A stretch of 64,000 nucleotides of DNA. Source: Amyelois transitella. Taxonomy: Eukaryota > Arthropoda > Insecta > Lepidoptera > Pyralidae. Below the pieces are notes generated by a model. That model made no database searches, was not told the origin of the DNA, and worked only from the letters and a program-made list of their open reading frames with translations. Where the stretch lies: the NCBI RefSeq assembly GCF_032362555.1, contig NC_083526.1, forward strand, positions 826,001 through 890,000. Reading direction: 5' to 3'. Positions 11,400 to 23,039 of the stretch are shown here, piece by piece. Each line of letters opens with the position of its first letter. Within the stretch, counting starts at the first letter, position 1. Made by a program: the position numbers and the translations under genes.

Positions 11400-11940
11400 C
11401 TTCGTTGATTACAATGTTTCCACAATGAGGGGAAGTTCCCCTTTTAAGGGGTAATCAGGGTCCAGAGGGGAAGAAAAAGGGGAAATACTATAAAAGGGGA
11501 AATTTTAGGTAATCATATATTAATTTCTATTATATAAAAAATTATATCGACGGCCTCTTTGGCGCAGCGGTAGTACGCTTGTCTGTGACACCAGAGGTCC
11601 CGGGTTCGAATCCCGGTCAGGGCATGATGAGAAAAGAACTTTTTCTGATTGGTTTGGGTCTTGGATGTTTATCTATATAAGTATTTATTATAAAATGTAC
11701 AAAGTATCGTTGAGTTAGTATCTCGTAACACAGTCTCGAACTTACTTCGAGGCTAACTCAATCAGTGTAATTTGTCCCGTATAAATTTATAAAAAATTTA
11801 TATTTAAAAATTAAACTTTTAGTTACAACAAAAGTGCCAAAACTACAGCAAAAATAATTTTTGAGGGGAAAAAAGTTCTGAAAAGGGGAAATCGGAATTG
11901 AGGCATGGGGAAAGAAAATTTTTATAGTGGAAACACTGGT
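11400..11940. other. G-run rich flanks around an S3 SINE
   Basis: At least eight AGGGGAA-type runs, including GGGGAAGTTCCCC at 11431, on both sides of the SINE at 11550-11788. Confidence 0.6.
11550..11788 (+). mobile_element. S3 tRNA-derived SINE
   Basis: The head carries pol III A-box-like TGGCGCAGCGG-type and B-box GGTTCGAATCC motifs. The body has TTGAGTTAGTATCTCGTAAC and the end is GTCCCGTATAAATTTA. Confidence 0.88.
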
Positions 11941-12231
11941 TGATTATCATAAATTGCAAATTTTCTCGACTTTCCACTAAGTTTTTTGTAATAATTTAAA
12001 ATGGAATACACATCAAGTGATCACAAGACATAATACCGAAAAAATTCGGATAAAAAGTAATGTTGACTCATGTTTTGTGCCTATGTGTCCATCTACTTTA
12101 ACAAAGTTTCTAAATGCCTGTGTAGATCATTTTCTCATACCCCAAATAGACTATAGTATAATCATTTGTTGTGCACTTGTTAATCACCTTTAATTAAAAT
12201 TGAATAAAAAACAATATTTTCGAAGCATAGT

Positions 12232-12237
12232 TTTATT
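12232..12237 (-). terminator. Poly(A) signal of the SWIM/YqaJ gene
   Basis: AATAAA on the minus strand, 41 nt after the TAA stop. Confidence 0.55.
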
Positions 12238-12277
12238 TAATAAATTTATGAAATATTTGAAAAACAAAAAAATGTGC

Positions 12278-13964
12278 TTATATATTACATATATCTTTTA
12301 ATTTCGGAAATACAGCATCTATCCAGAATTTCTTTGCAATATTCATTACAGATACAATGCTGTTATCATATGGCACACAACATTTTGGTGTTATTTTATT
12401 GTATTTCACATAGGAAAGTATGGCAGCTTCGGTTGAAGGATATTTGACTTCTGTTGTATAATTTTCAGTAAGCCCGTCAGGTGTTGCTCCAAAAATAGGA
12501 TACTCGGCATTAAGAAGTAGTCCAGCTTCTTCAATTTCAATCTGAATAGCAGAAACAAAAATATGAATTATGTACTACAAAAGCCTTGAACCAAACATTA
12601 CAAATTTCTTTTATTCATAATATTCAAACAAACAAAAACCACCGAACTTACCTTTTCTTTCTTGCTTACTACTTTGAGAACTTTTTTTTCTAGTATTTTC
12701 CCTCTACTCATCGCAATGGAAGTAAATTTTGAATTGTCTCCCATAATTGCGTTCAGAAGGGAACCATTTATAGTTCTACAGTGAGCGGCTTCATAAAGAG
12801 TTGAGCCAGTAATTCTGCCGTACCTGTAAAATAGAAAAATAAACTTATATACAGCTAATATGCCAATCAAGTTCATGTTATGTGAGTATGATAATGAGTT
12901 TATTTTGTCAAAATATTTTTTTTATTCATGGTATTTTAGTGATAAATACAATAAACAAAACTAAGCTAGAAGTCTTACTACTTACCTCAACTCAAACCAC
13001 ATTGGTGAATCACTTTGATGTTTGGTGGTGGAAAATACCATATTTATATTATCAGTGGTCATTTGCTTTGATAATGCTTCAAGAAATGATTCTGGAGAGT
13101 CCAACTTTCCAATCAAGCTTGAACACACCTTATGAATGCTTGTCTTATTGAAAGTAGCGAAGAATACTTCCCCGACAATCTTTTTTATTGACAGCATCTA
13201 CAAATTCTTATAAAATATCCACCTAAAAATATGCAGTTATTATTGTAACACACATTTAACTTCTTTTCAATCTCTTTAAATAAAAAAGCTGCTTACTTGA
13301 GAGAAACTGTGATTGACTGAAACTTGACCCATTTCTTTGGCTTTTATGACAGATTTTCCAGAAGCACATGTAGATAATTTCGACTTCTTCCAATAGCATG
13401 TGACGGACGTAATTGGAGGCTGCTCAGACCTTCTGTGCACCATAGCAATAGTGCAGCAGCATGCTTGCACCCACCTGTATATGATAAAGTTTTAGTCATG
13501 ATAATAAATACCTCATAGCATTTAAAATAATCTTCTTTTTGAACAGTTTAATTATTCATTAATGTCGTAATACTTGACCTGCAGAAGCTGCACAATCTTC
13601 GCATTGGCAGGACAGAACTAAGCTTTGTGCTTCATTTATTACAGCTGTAACACGATAACCTTCTTTTCGTACTTTGTGCTCTGGAGTAACTCGACTTTTC
13701 ACTGTACATAATTAATCCATCTCCATCTCTTTTAATTTGCACATAACCGATTGCGTTATCGCCGTAAGATTCTCTCGTTGAGCTAAATTATAACTGCTAT
13801 GTTTAGAAATTGCTGAATAAAATGCAAACAACGTTTAAAAACATTCATGCATACCGTACTAATTTAGTGCCTTTCATTTCTACACTTGAAAACTCTGCAC
13901 TCACGACAAAAAATTTTTTTTTTGGTAAATTTTTGGAGTCTGTTTTATTAAATCTAACTTCCAT
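12278..13964 (-). pseudogene. SWIM zinc-finger + YqaJ-type nuclease protein, six exons, two frameshifts
   Basis: Exons 13964-13855, 13782-13579, 13474-13297, 13197-12986, 12823-12652 and 12541-12278 join with matching phases and GT-AG introns; about 379 residues if two single-base shifts are ignored. Exon 1 starts MEVRFNKTDSK. Exons 2-3 carry a SWIM motif, CQC then CKH in GGCKHAAALLLW, followed by HRRSEQPP. Exons 5-6 carry a YqaJ-type recombinase/exonuclease core with its acidic residues: GRITGS, SRGKILEKKVL, GATPDGL, TTEVKYP. Frameshift 1 is one extra base in exon 2 between KRDGDGLI and CTVKSRV. Frameshift 2 is one missing base in exon 3 between ALLLW and HRRSEQ. Introns are kept, so it is not a processed copy. 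Such SWIM/YqaJ proteins are often multi-copy in insects and of unknown role. It could be a young pseudogene, or a gene with sequence errors. Confidence 0.8.
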
Positions 13965-14051
13965 TTTTATTAAAAACGTAAATAATACGTAAATAAAGCA
14001 CTACTGCCTATTAATCGCAAAGTTAACTTCTAAAAGTTGACACAGCACGAG

Positions 14052-14074
14052 TGACGTCACTGAACGCTGATTGG
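14052..14074 (-). promoter_or_regulatory. CRE plus CCAAT upstream of the SWIM/YqaJ gene
   Basis: A perfect TGACGTCA (14052-14059) and an ATTGG, i.e. CCAAT on the minus strand (14070-14074), lie 88-110 bp upstream of the ATG. No TATA box is evident. Confidence 0.4.
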
Positions 14075-14099
14075 TGTTTTGAAATGCGTTTCGTTTAAC

Positions 14100-14640
14100 G
14101 TAATTTTAATTCGTAATAATTGCTAAAAATCAACATAATTTAAAATAAAAACGTTGAAGAAGTTCTTCTTTTATATTTTTTTAACATTTTATACGTAAAA
14201 TTTTCATAAATATCATATTTGCATCTTCCCTCTTATGTTGAAGTGTGTAGGTTTTTTTTTTAAATTGGAATTTCACGTGCACATTTCTATGTTAATATTA
14301 TATTTTTTTTAATGACGAATAAACACAATAATTACGAAGATATTTTTTATGCAAAATGGTATCTTTAGATACAGAATATACCTCCGTATATAAGTAACGT
14401 GGGCCATTTTTTATCTTAGAAATGTCAACGAAAATTCTCTTCCCGGAAAACACGGATTGTCAAAAACTTTAATGAAAGGCTGTCACTTTTATCTGTCACT
14501 ATTTGATTCTCCCTGGATATAGCCTTTGAGTTTTTTTTGATCTTGAGTCTCGTAAGGGAATTAAATCGCGTTATATGTATGCAAGAAAAATTTATATAAG
14601 CCGTTGAATTGGTGATTAGATATATTGGAAAGGCTAATAA
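14100..14640. other. AT-rich DNA upstream of the SWIM/YqaJ locus
   Basis: No repeat family or coding signal recognised. Confidence 0.5.
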
Positions 14641-14647
14641 ACTTTTG

Positions 14648-14759
14648 CTTCTCTTTAGGCGATGGGCTAGCATAAAAGAAAGAGAAAGAAAGAAAAGAAA
14701 GAGAAAGAGATGGAGTGGTCCTATTCTTTTTTATATTGGTGCCGGGAACCACACGGCAC
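14648..14759 (-). mobile_element. R1 5' part with GAAA-type microsatellite expansion
   Basis: The body is replaced by an AAAGAAAGAGAAAG stretch before GAGATGGAGTGG and the GTGCCG end. Confidence 0.75.
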
Positions 14760-15069
14760 GGTTTAAAATCTACAGAAATAAAAGCACAAATTGCATGTTC
14801 GACTTTAGCAATGTGAACACAAAACTGGCAACAGAGCTTCGTTTAAACTTTCGTGCTTCTAATCAATTACGAAGCAGCTACCGGCGAACACGTTTACTGG
14901 ATAACTGACTGTGGAATTACTGAATTACAGTGCAAGTTGTGTAAGTACTGATTGAATTGAATCGCATGCGCATTCGTATTTATATGTAACAGGTGTATAG
15001 TCCCGTGCGGGGTGGACAGAGCCAACAGTCTTGATAGTGAAAGGCCACGTTCAGCTGTATGACTAATTA

Positions 15070-15333
15070 CATACATACATACATATGGTCACGTCTATAT
15101 CCCTTGCGGGGTAGACAGAGCCAATAGTCTTGACAAGACTGAATGGCCACGTTCAGCTATTTGGCTTAATGATAGAATGGAGATTCAAATAGTGACAGGT
15201 TGCTAGCCCATCGCTTAAAAAGGAATCCCAAGTTTATAAGCCTATATCTTAGTCGTCTTTTACGACATCCATAGGAAAGAGATGGAGTGGTCCTATTCTT
15301 TTTTTTTGTATTGGTGCCGGGAACCACACGGCA
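15070..15333 (-). mobile_element. R1 full-length copy inside a 92-bp direct duplication
   Basis: Complete R1; the DNA at 14978-15069 is repeated at 15335-15426. Confidence 0.85.
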
Positions 15334-15449
15334 TATTTATATGTAACAGGCATATAGTCCCGTGCGGGATGGACAGAGCCAACAGTCTTTATAGTGAAAG
15401 GCCACGTTAAGCTGTATGACTAATTATAAAGAAGAATATATTTTATCTA

Positions 15450-15680
15450 TCTATAATAATAGTATAAAGCTTAAGAGTTTGTTTGTTACTTGCGCTAAAC
15501 ACAGGTCTGAATTTAAAAAAAAAATTTGCGTCGAATAGACCATTTATAGAGGAAGGCTTTAGGCTATATAACATCACGCTGCAACTATCAGGAGCGAAGA
15601 AATAATGGACAATCCTTGAGGGCTTCACTGATACCCATAATAACTATGCCACGCGGACGAAGTCGCGGGCACAGCTAGTT
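15450..15680 (-). mobile_element. R2 repeat
   Basis: Reverse; ends GAAGTCGCGGGCACAGCTAG. Confidence 0.8.
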
Positions 15681-15689
15681 AAAATATAA

Positions 15690-17130
15690 AGACAAAAAGA
15701 TACATTATTTTTTATTTGTACGGAAACACAGGAAGCTAAGGTAGACATACATACATATAATCACGTCTAAATATCCTGCGTGCGAGACAGAGTCAACTGT
15801 CACTGACATGAATTACCTACATTGTGCTTAATTTGCGCCAACTTTCTACAATTAGTGCAGTATATAATTACGTTTTACTGAATATGTGTGATGTTTCCGC
15901 CGAGATCACAATATTTTCCTTTCCTTTACAAACTTCTTTTTTAAAGACGTTTGTAAATTAAATCAGCAGAAGTTAATTATGTGAAGTTGAATCTTTTCTT
16001 AAATATAAAATTCTCGTGTCACGAAAATTCCCACAGAATGTTAGCCACGGGCAAAAGTGTAGTGTATTATAAGTAAGAGCATTGTCACTTAAAAATATTG
16101 TTCGTAATTGGTCGCTGGTCTTTCTACCCGGCACAAAAGGCTGCAAACTTGTAAGTTTTGTGCACAATTCCTCCTTTGAGAATGGTGAGAGTGCAGTTCC
16201 GTTACTGCGTAATGTTGAATAGAAAAAATAATTACGTAACTAAGACTCGATAAAGAATTATTCTTAAAAACTAAAATACGTTAACGTTTTAAAACTCAAA
16301 TATATTATTTGAAAAAGCATATTGCAAACAAGTTGTATTAAAAACAGTTTTAAATAAGATTTTAGTGACTCCGATAGAAAGTAAGCTCTCAATTGCGCGT
16401 GATTTGCACATAAATATTTTCTTAAAGCTAAAGAATTGTAGAGGGAAGGTCTCGATGAACTGACCTTGATTAAATCACGGAAGTTCTGGCAAAAGGTCAG
16501 GTCAAGTGTACCCGAAACCAACGACCTTTCATAACAATTGTTATGAATATGCGGAAGATAAGTATGCAGCTGTGTGTGTAAGATGTAGTCTCTGTCTAAC
16601 TCTCCGGGAAAGAGATTTACATTTTATTAGTACCGGTTTGCAAATCCCTTGTCAGGTTAGGAACAAGTAAGTGTAGGAAGTATAGTTATTAAGTTATTTA
16701 TTCCTACAGAACATAGAAGGAGAAAAGAGGAGAAAATAATCAGTTTAAAATGTCCATATTATTCAACGTAAAAAATTAAAAATTTTATTATTTTTGTAAT
16801 GGTATTTATTTTTATTTAATTTATTATTATTATTCAATGTAAGTATGTATTAAAATGTAATTTTTGTGTCAACGATATGGGTCTAGAAACCTGGAATAAA
16901 TGATTTTTATTTTATTTTTTTAAATCTACAACATCCATGGCAACCGATGCTATGGCGTACAAAGAGGTTGCCTACATAAGTACTAAAATAAATGTACGCA
17001 GCAATGGATTCGCGCCTTATTACAAATAGAGTTTCGCGGAGCAGTAACGAGATAAGGGAAAAATTCACTCGGTGTATTATTTGATTTGTACAACTTGTTG
17101 TTGTTGACATTTGTGGGGAATTATACTTTA
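15690..17130. other. Mostly non-repeat AT-rich DNA
   Basis: Contains an R1 scrap (15748-15800) and the decayed R4 at 16493; no gene seen. Confidence 0.45.
16493..16620 (+). mobile_element. R4 LINE 3' fragment, decayed
   Basis: AAAAGGTCAGGTCAAGTGTA and CTCTCCGGGAAAGAG mark an old R4 tail. Confidence 0.5.
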
Positions 17131-17138
17131 TACAATTA

Positions 17139-17343
17139 CTAGAGGCCGCCCGCGACTTCGTCCGCATGGAAACCCTATCAATCCCGCGGGAACTCTGGGA
17201 TAAAAAGTAGCTTATGTGTTATTCTGGGTCTTCAGCTACCTACATACCAAATTTCATGGTAATCGGTTCAGTAGTTTTTGCGTGAAAGAGTAACAAACAT
17301 CCATACATCCATACAAACTTTCGCCTTTATAATAGTAGTAGGA
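17139..17343 (+). mobile_element. R3 repeat, first of three
   Basis: Full-length copy. Confidence 0.85.
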
Positions 17344-17404
17344 TAACAGGTAATGTGGGAACGTTGAATTGGTAATGTTGTTAAATTTGTACGTTTATTT
17401 TAAA

Positions 17405-17620
17405 CCCGCCGCCCGCGACTTCGTCCGAATGGAAACCCTATCAATCCCGCGGGAACTCCGGGATAAAAAGTAGCCTATATGTTATTCTGGGTCTTCAGCT
17501 ACCTACATATCAAATTTCATCGTAAATGGTTCAGTAGTTATTGCGTGAAAGAGTAACAAACATCCATACTGACATCCTGACATACTCACAAACTTTCACA
17601 TTTATAATATTAGTAGGACT
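17405..17620 (+). mobile_element. R3 repeat, second of three
   Basis: CCGCCCGCGACTTCGTCC to TTAGTAGGACT. Confidence 0.85.
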
Positions 17621-17673
17621 AGTTTGTAAATACTTTATTGTACATAACACATTTTTACATTTTTATTACATTA

Positions 17674-17868
17674 CTAGAGGCCGCCCGCGACTTCGTCCGC
17701 ATGAAAACCCTATCAATCCCGCGGGAACTCTGGGATAAAAAGTAGCCTATGTGTTATTCTGGGTCTTCAGCTACCTACATACCAAATTTCATGGTAATCG
17801 GTTCAGTAGTTTTTGCGTGACATACTCACAAACTTTCGCATTTATAATAGATATTAGTAGGACTAGTT
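17674..17868 (+). mobile_element. R3 repeat, third of three
   Basis: Flanked on both sides by the same roughly 58-bp stretch starting CTAGTTTGTAAATACTTTAT. Confidence 0.85.
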
Positions 17869-17869
17869 T

Positions 17870-19060
17870 GTAAATACTTTATTGTACATAACAATTTTTT
17901 ACATTTTTATTACATTAAAGTACATAGTAAGTTATCCCTATGAGGGATTTCTTCCAGTCAATACTAGAATTTTAAATGTATATATTTAGATATTAAGGAA
18001 TGCCCACGGCTTGGCATGGGTAAAGCCAAAAATCCAGTTAATTTTCATTCTATTTCGCCATTTATATAACTAGATTTTAGAAGAAGACAGATATGATGAA
18101 GGAAGGCAGTGAAAGAGGAAGCAGTCTACCTCTGATGATGAACGAAACTCGAAAAAAATCCACTAGAGCAACCACAATACTTTTGAAAACAGTTCGTAAA
18201 CTGCAGAATTCCGGTTAAACTTTTCCAATATCAGTGGACAGACGACATCGGTTCCAAATAGTTTTTAAAATTCTGTTTTCGAACGAAATCACCGGAATAT
18301 ATATAATGTTATCGTGTCTGTTAATAAAAAAAAAACTTAAATAAATAAGTAAGTCATATAACTGTGCCGTGTGGTTCCCGGCGCCAATAGAAAAAATAAT
18401 AGGACCACTCCATCTCTTTTCCACGGATGTCGTTAAAGGCGACTAAGGGATTGGCTCATAAACTTGGTATTCTTCTTTTAGGCGATGGGCTAGCAACCTG
18501 TCACTATTTGAATCTAAATTCTATCATTAAGCCAAACAGCTGAACGTGGCCTTTCAGTCTTTTCAAGACTGTTGGCTCTGTCTACCCCGTAAGGGATTTA
18601 GACGTGACTATATTTATGTATGCAAACGGATATTAATGTAAACATACCATTGTCAGGGCATTCAATTATAAGTAGGTATTATGATGGCAGAACTTATCCA
18701 TCTAGTATCAAACTTCTTGCATTATGTGAGAGCGCTTAACTCCTTAGTCGCCTCTTTTGTCATTCACGGAAATAAGGATGGAGTCATCCTATTTTGGGTT
18801 GCTGGGAATCTGCCTTAGGATAAAATACTTAAGCTAAATATCGTTTCGTTTCTCGCGAAGATTTGTTTCAAAAGGTATTCACAGACATAGATCTGGCTAG
18901 ACTGCGATGTGATTCGAAGATAAAAACGCTGCAGAATAGTTTGTTAAGCCGCTTCACGTAGAGGTTCACATGCGCTTTGAAAGCGGTAATAACTTTAATT
19001 ATAAATATTTTAAAAAAAATATTTGTATTTTACGAGAATAAATTTAAAATAATTTTATTT
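17870..19060. other. Intergenic DNA around one R1
   Basis: No coding signal. Confidence 0.45.
18364..18622 (+). mobile_element. R1 full-length copy
   Basis: GTGCCGTGTGGTTCCCGGCG through GACGTGACTATA. Confidence 0.85.
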
Positions 19061-19231
19061 ACATACATACATACATATAATCACGTCTTTATCCCTTACG
19101 GGGTAGACAGAGCCAACAGTCTTGAAAAGCTGCTGACTGCTGCTGCAAAAAGTGACAGTTAGCTAGCCCATCGCCTAAAAGAAGAATCCCAAGTTCATAA
19201 GTCTATCCCTGAGTCGCCTTTTAAGACATCC
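19061..19231 (-). mobile_element. R1 3' part, joined to R8
   Basis: Reverse R1 tail and body broken at the start of the CCGAGCTTTGCTCGG repeat. Confidence 0.7.
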
Positions 19232-19470
19232 GGTTGACCGAGCTTTGCTCGGACTACCAGAGATGGCGCTGATATAGTTTCTTAAAACGCGGTTTTTAAA
19301 ATGTTTATATATCTTGGGAACCGAGCTTTTCTCGAACCTAGGACCTTGATAAATCGATTCCTTGAGCCGAAAAGCCCCTAATCTGTAACTTTCATGAAAA
19401 TAGTTGGAGCCGTTTCCGAGATCCTGACTATATATATACAAGAATTGCTCGTTTAAATATATTAGATAAA
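19228..19470 (+). mobile_element. R8 repeat
   Basis: GACCGAGCTTTGCTCGGACT to ACAAGAATTGCTCGTTTAAA, a lepidopteran-type non-autonomous repeat. Confidence 0.6.
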
Positions 19471-19622
19471 TCGTTGTATTAAAAAATATATGGCTTGAAT
19501 AGCTGTTTAATTAAACAGCTGTTCCAACCGCATGGCTATAACATTGACACTGTTTTAGTTCGTTTCAGAAATAAACAGAATAAAACTAAGTCGCTCGGTT
19601 TTACAAAGATGTGTAAACATTG

Positions 19623-19882
19623 GTGCCGTGTGGTTCCCGGCACCATTACAAAAAAGAATAGGACCACTCCATCTCTTTCCCCCGGATGTCGTAAAGGGCG
19701 ACTAAGGGATAGGCTTATAAACTTGGGATTCCTCTTTTAGGCGATGGGCTAGCAACCTGTCACTATTTGAATCTCAATTCTATCACTAAGCCAAACAGCT
19801 GAGCGTGGCCTATCAGTCTTTTCAAGACTGTTGGCTCTGTCTTCCCCGCTAGGGATATAGACGTGATCATATGTATGTATGT
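19623..19882 (+). mobile_element. R1 full-length copy
   Basis: GTGCCGTGTGGTTCCCGGCAC to the TATG tail. Confidence 0.85.
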
Positions 19883-20239
19883 GTAAACATTGCGGTATCT
19901 AGCTATATCCATGTCTATGGCGTATCCAAACTCAGGATTGTCTCTTACAAAGTTGTGTTTTAATTGTAGCATCGTAGCTAGCTATACCTACCTACCTGCT
20001 TGCGATTAAAAAACTTTACCACTCAAACGAAAGTCTTCCTTTTGTACAATTTTTATTGTCATTCAAATTGGCTTCCGCGGTCGATTAGTTGAAAAAGTCT
20101 TTTTACGATTTTTCAACCGTTAGATGTATATCTATATATATGTATATACATAGATACCTATGTAGTATATGTATGTTAATGCGTTTTCTGATTTGTTAGT
20201 ATGTTTGTCATATAGGTATATATTTCACAGATTTTTTTA

Positions 20240-20478
20240 CGGCACCTTAGAAAAGCACCACTTCTTATCTTTCCCATGGATGTCGTAAAAGGCGACTAAG
20301 GGATAGACTGATAAACTTATGGTTTCCTCATGCATGCTATGGGTTATATAGCAACCTGATTACCAACCTTATAGTCGTTATTTTGAATCTCAATTTCATC
20401 ATAAAGCCATACAGCTGAATGTGGCCTTTCAGTCTTGTCAAGACTGTTGGCTCTGTCTCCCTCGCAAGGGATATACTC
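20240..20478 (+). mobile_element. R1 diverged copy
   Basis: Colinear with R1 but with a poor 5' end, running into an R2 fragment. Confidence 0.65.
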
Positions 20479-20486
20479 ATATACTC

Positions 20487-20620
20487 ATGTTAAATAGCCT
20501 AAAGCCTTTCTCGATAAATGGTCTATTGAACGCAAAAATATTTTTTCAATTCGAACCAGTTGTTTCTGAGATTAGCGCGTTCAAACAAAGAAACAAACTC
20601 TTCAGCTTTATAATATTAGG
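20487..20620 (+). mobile_element. R2 3' fragment
   Basis: TAAATAGCCTAAAGCC onward, joined to an R1. Confidence 0.7.
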
Positions 20621-21030
20621 TTTAATTTAGAATTGTAATTAAGGTATTCAACTTGAAACTTTCCACGGTGCCCTTGTCCAGGTTTATTTTTACTTACACT
20701 ATTATCTTTTCTCTGTTACATTGGTATAATTTCATACAGTTTTCCTCTTCACTTGCTATTATTATCAATTTCATCAAAGCGACAATATACATATATAATT
20801 TTTTTACATAAATTTCTAAAATTGGACCCTTTCAACTGCAAATTGTGTAACGTTTTCAAATTTCACGGATTATGAGCGCGTAATCCTTTACGTCAAAGTG
20901 GAAAGTTCGAAATAATTGAGTTAACATTATTTAAATGCCAAGCTTACGACGAATATAGCCTACTGTTTAAACTCGACAGCTGATAGAGAGACGTGTAATG
21001 TTTTCAAGGTATTTTCTTCACTATATAAGG

Positions 21031-21192
21031 TAAAGGGTCAGGTCAAAAGTACCCGAAACCGCCGAGCTTGCATGAAGAGAGTAATGAATGTGGATGAAGC
21101 GAAGGAAGAATGCAGAGATCGTGGCAAGTGGAAAGAGGTAGTCTCTGCCTACCCCTCCGGGAAAGAGGCGTGATTTTATGTATGTATGTATA
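21031..21192 (+). mobile_element. R4 LINE 3' fragment
   Basis: GTAAAGGGTCAGGTCAAAAG through the TATGTATGTATG tail. Confidence 0.75.
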
Positions 21193-21416
21193 TAAGGTAA
21201 CTGGATGTGTAACCATGATCTTATTTAGGTTGGGCCCCCTGCAAGCTGCAAGGTCGCTTCTACTAAAATCCTGACTCATCCAACACACATTAGTATTACA
21301 ACTACATGTCAATGTCATTGTCAACTGTCACTGTCAATTGTAGAGGTTCTCGACTTGAATACTTTTTGAATTCTTCCTCTCTGATGCCTCACGCCGTGCA
21401 TTTACTTTGTTTGTAC

Positions 21417-21607
21417 CATAAGCAACTAAGGGATAGGTTTATAAGCTTGGGATTCTTCTTGTAGGAGATGGGCTAGCAACCTGTCACTATTTGAATCTCA
21501 AATAATATCAATTCCATCATAAAGTCATACTACTAAACGTGGCCTTCAGTCTTTTGATGATTGTTGGCTCTGTCTACCTCGAAAGGGATAAAGACATGAT
21601 TATTATG
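21417..21607 (+). mobile_element. R1 5'-truncated copy
   Basis: Starts at GCAACTAAGGGATAGG. Confidence 0.7.
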
Positions 21608-21837
21608 TCTACAATCACGAAGCTTTTACACAAAGATATGACGATTCATTCACATTTCAAGATGTGTTTGACCTATTGAAAGTTTGTTATCAGGCGCACC
21701 TCGCTTTAGCTGACAGAAAACAATTAAAGTTTCCAACGCCATCTATCGCTTTTCAGACTCAAACATTTTATGGGGCAAACTGATAAGTTGAAATGTTGCC
21801 ACTTTAGAATAAGATTAATTCATTCCCATTTCATCTT

Positions 21838-22024
21838 AGGGCGACTAAGGGAAAGGCTTATAAAATTGGGATTGTTCTTTTAGGCGATGGGCTAGCAACC
21901 TGCCACTATTTGAATCACAATTCTATCTTAAAGCCAAATAGCTGAACGTGGCCCATCAGTCTTTTCAAGACTGTTGACTCTGTCTACCCCGCAAGGGATA
22001 TAGACGTGATTATATGTATGTAGG
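21838..22024 (+). mobile_element. R1 5'-truncated copy
   Basis: Starts AGGGCGACTAAGGG; TATG tail present. Confidence 0.75.
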
Positions 22025-22221
22025 TCTTTGTGATAAAGACTAGCGAACAAAGATAAAGGTAAAAAGTAGTTAATTTTTCCTTTGTTCTTGAGTTACCTTA
22101 CTACATGCATCCATCAAGGTTAACGAGACAATATTTCAGTTGCACCGTGTCAGCCATTTTGAATTTTCTACCATAGCATCATCGTAATATTGTACAGGTT
22201 GCTCTTATTTGATATATCTAT

Positions 22222-22494
22222 GTATACTAATATTATAAAGCTGAAGAGTTTGTTTGCTTGTTTGTTTGAACGCGTTAATTTTAGAAACTACTGGTTCGAA
22301 TTGAAAAAATATTTTTGTGTTGAATAGACCATTTAAGGCTTTAGGCTATATAACGTCACTGCCTGCATCTATTAGGAGCGAAGAAATAATGGAAAATGTG
22401 AAAAAAAAAAACGGGGAAAATTATTCATCTTTGAGGGCTTCAATGATGCCCAAAATAACTATTCCACGCGGACGTAGTCGCGGGCACAGCTAGT
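22222..22494 (-). mobile_element. R2 repeat
   Basis: Reverse full-length copy. Confidence 0.8.
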
Positions 22495-22544
22495 ATCAGA
22501 ATATATGTATGTCATGGTGTTAAAACAATGTCCTCTTGGCTTTA

Positions 22545-22790
22545 GTCCTAGTTACATCATCATCACCCTAGAGAGGACTCGGGATTAGCCTGTGACCACG
22601 GATCCTAGATTGGGTGAGTCAAGTTTTTACAAGAACAGACTTCCATCTGACCTCCGCAACCCTTGCAGGGGAACCCGTATTGAATGATGGTTACACATCC
22701 AGTCGCCTGAATGTGCAGGTTTCCTCACGATGGTTTCCCTTACCGTAAGAGCAACTTTTAGTATTCAAATTAATGTACATAACTTTTATA
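22545..22790 (-). mobile_element. R6 repeat
   Basis: Reverse; carries GGATCCTAGATTGGGTGAG and ACATCCAGTCGCCTGAATG. Confidence 0.7.
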
Positions 22791-22991
22791 GTGCCGTGTG
22801 GTTCCCGGCACCTATAGAAAAAAAGAATAGGACCACTCCATCTCTCTCCCATGGATGTCGTAAAAGGCGACTAAGGGGTAGGCTTATAAACTTGGGATTC
22901 TTCTTTTAGGCGATGGGCCAGAAACCTGTCAATATTTGAATCTCAATTCTATCTTAAAGCCAAATAGCTGAACGTGGCCTATCAGTCTTAC
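22791..22991 (+). mobile_element. R1 3'-truncated copy
   Basis: 5' hairpin intact; stops after CCTATCAGTCTTA. Inserted at the end of an R6 element. Confidence 0.8.
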
Positions 22992-23039
22992 AGTATGCAT
23001 GCATGTGCACTTCACTTATAGGTACCTACGTACTTATTA

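Larger units (their letters stand above)
19885..21030. other. Intergenic DNA
   Basis: TATATGTATATACATAGATA-type AT palindromes near 20125; R1 and R2 fragments; no gene. Confidence 0.45.

Noticed and set aside
11550..11625. Functional tRNA gene
   Set aside because: The A- and B-box region is the head of a SINE repeated many times with the same body; the acceptor stem does not pair properly.
14561..14908. Overlapping open frames rich in Lys/Arg or Ser/Phe
   Set aside because: They read through the GAAA-type microsatellite inside an R1 copy.
10457..15333. CRISPR-like array
   Set aside because: R1 copies are long, irregularly spaced and in both orientations; no short direct repeats with unique spacers.
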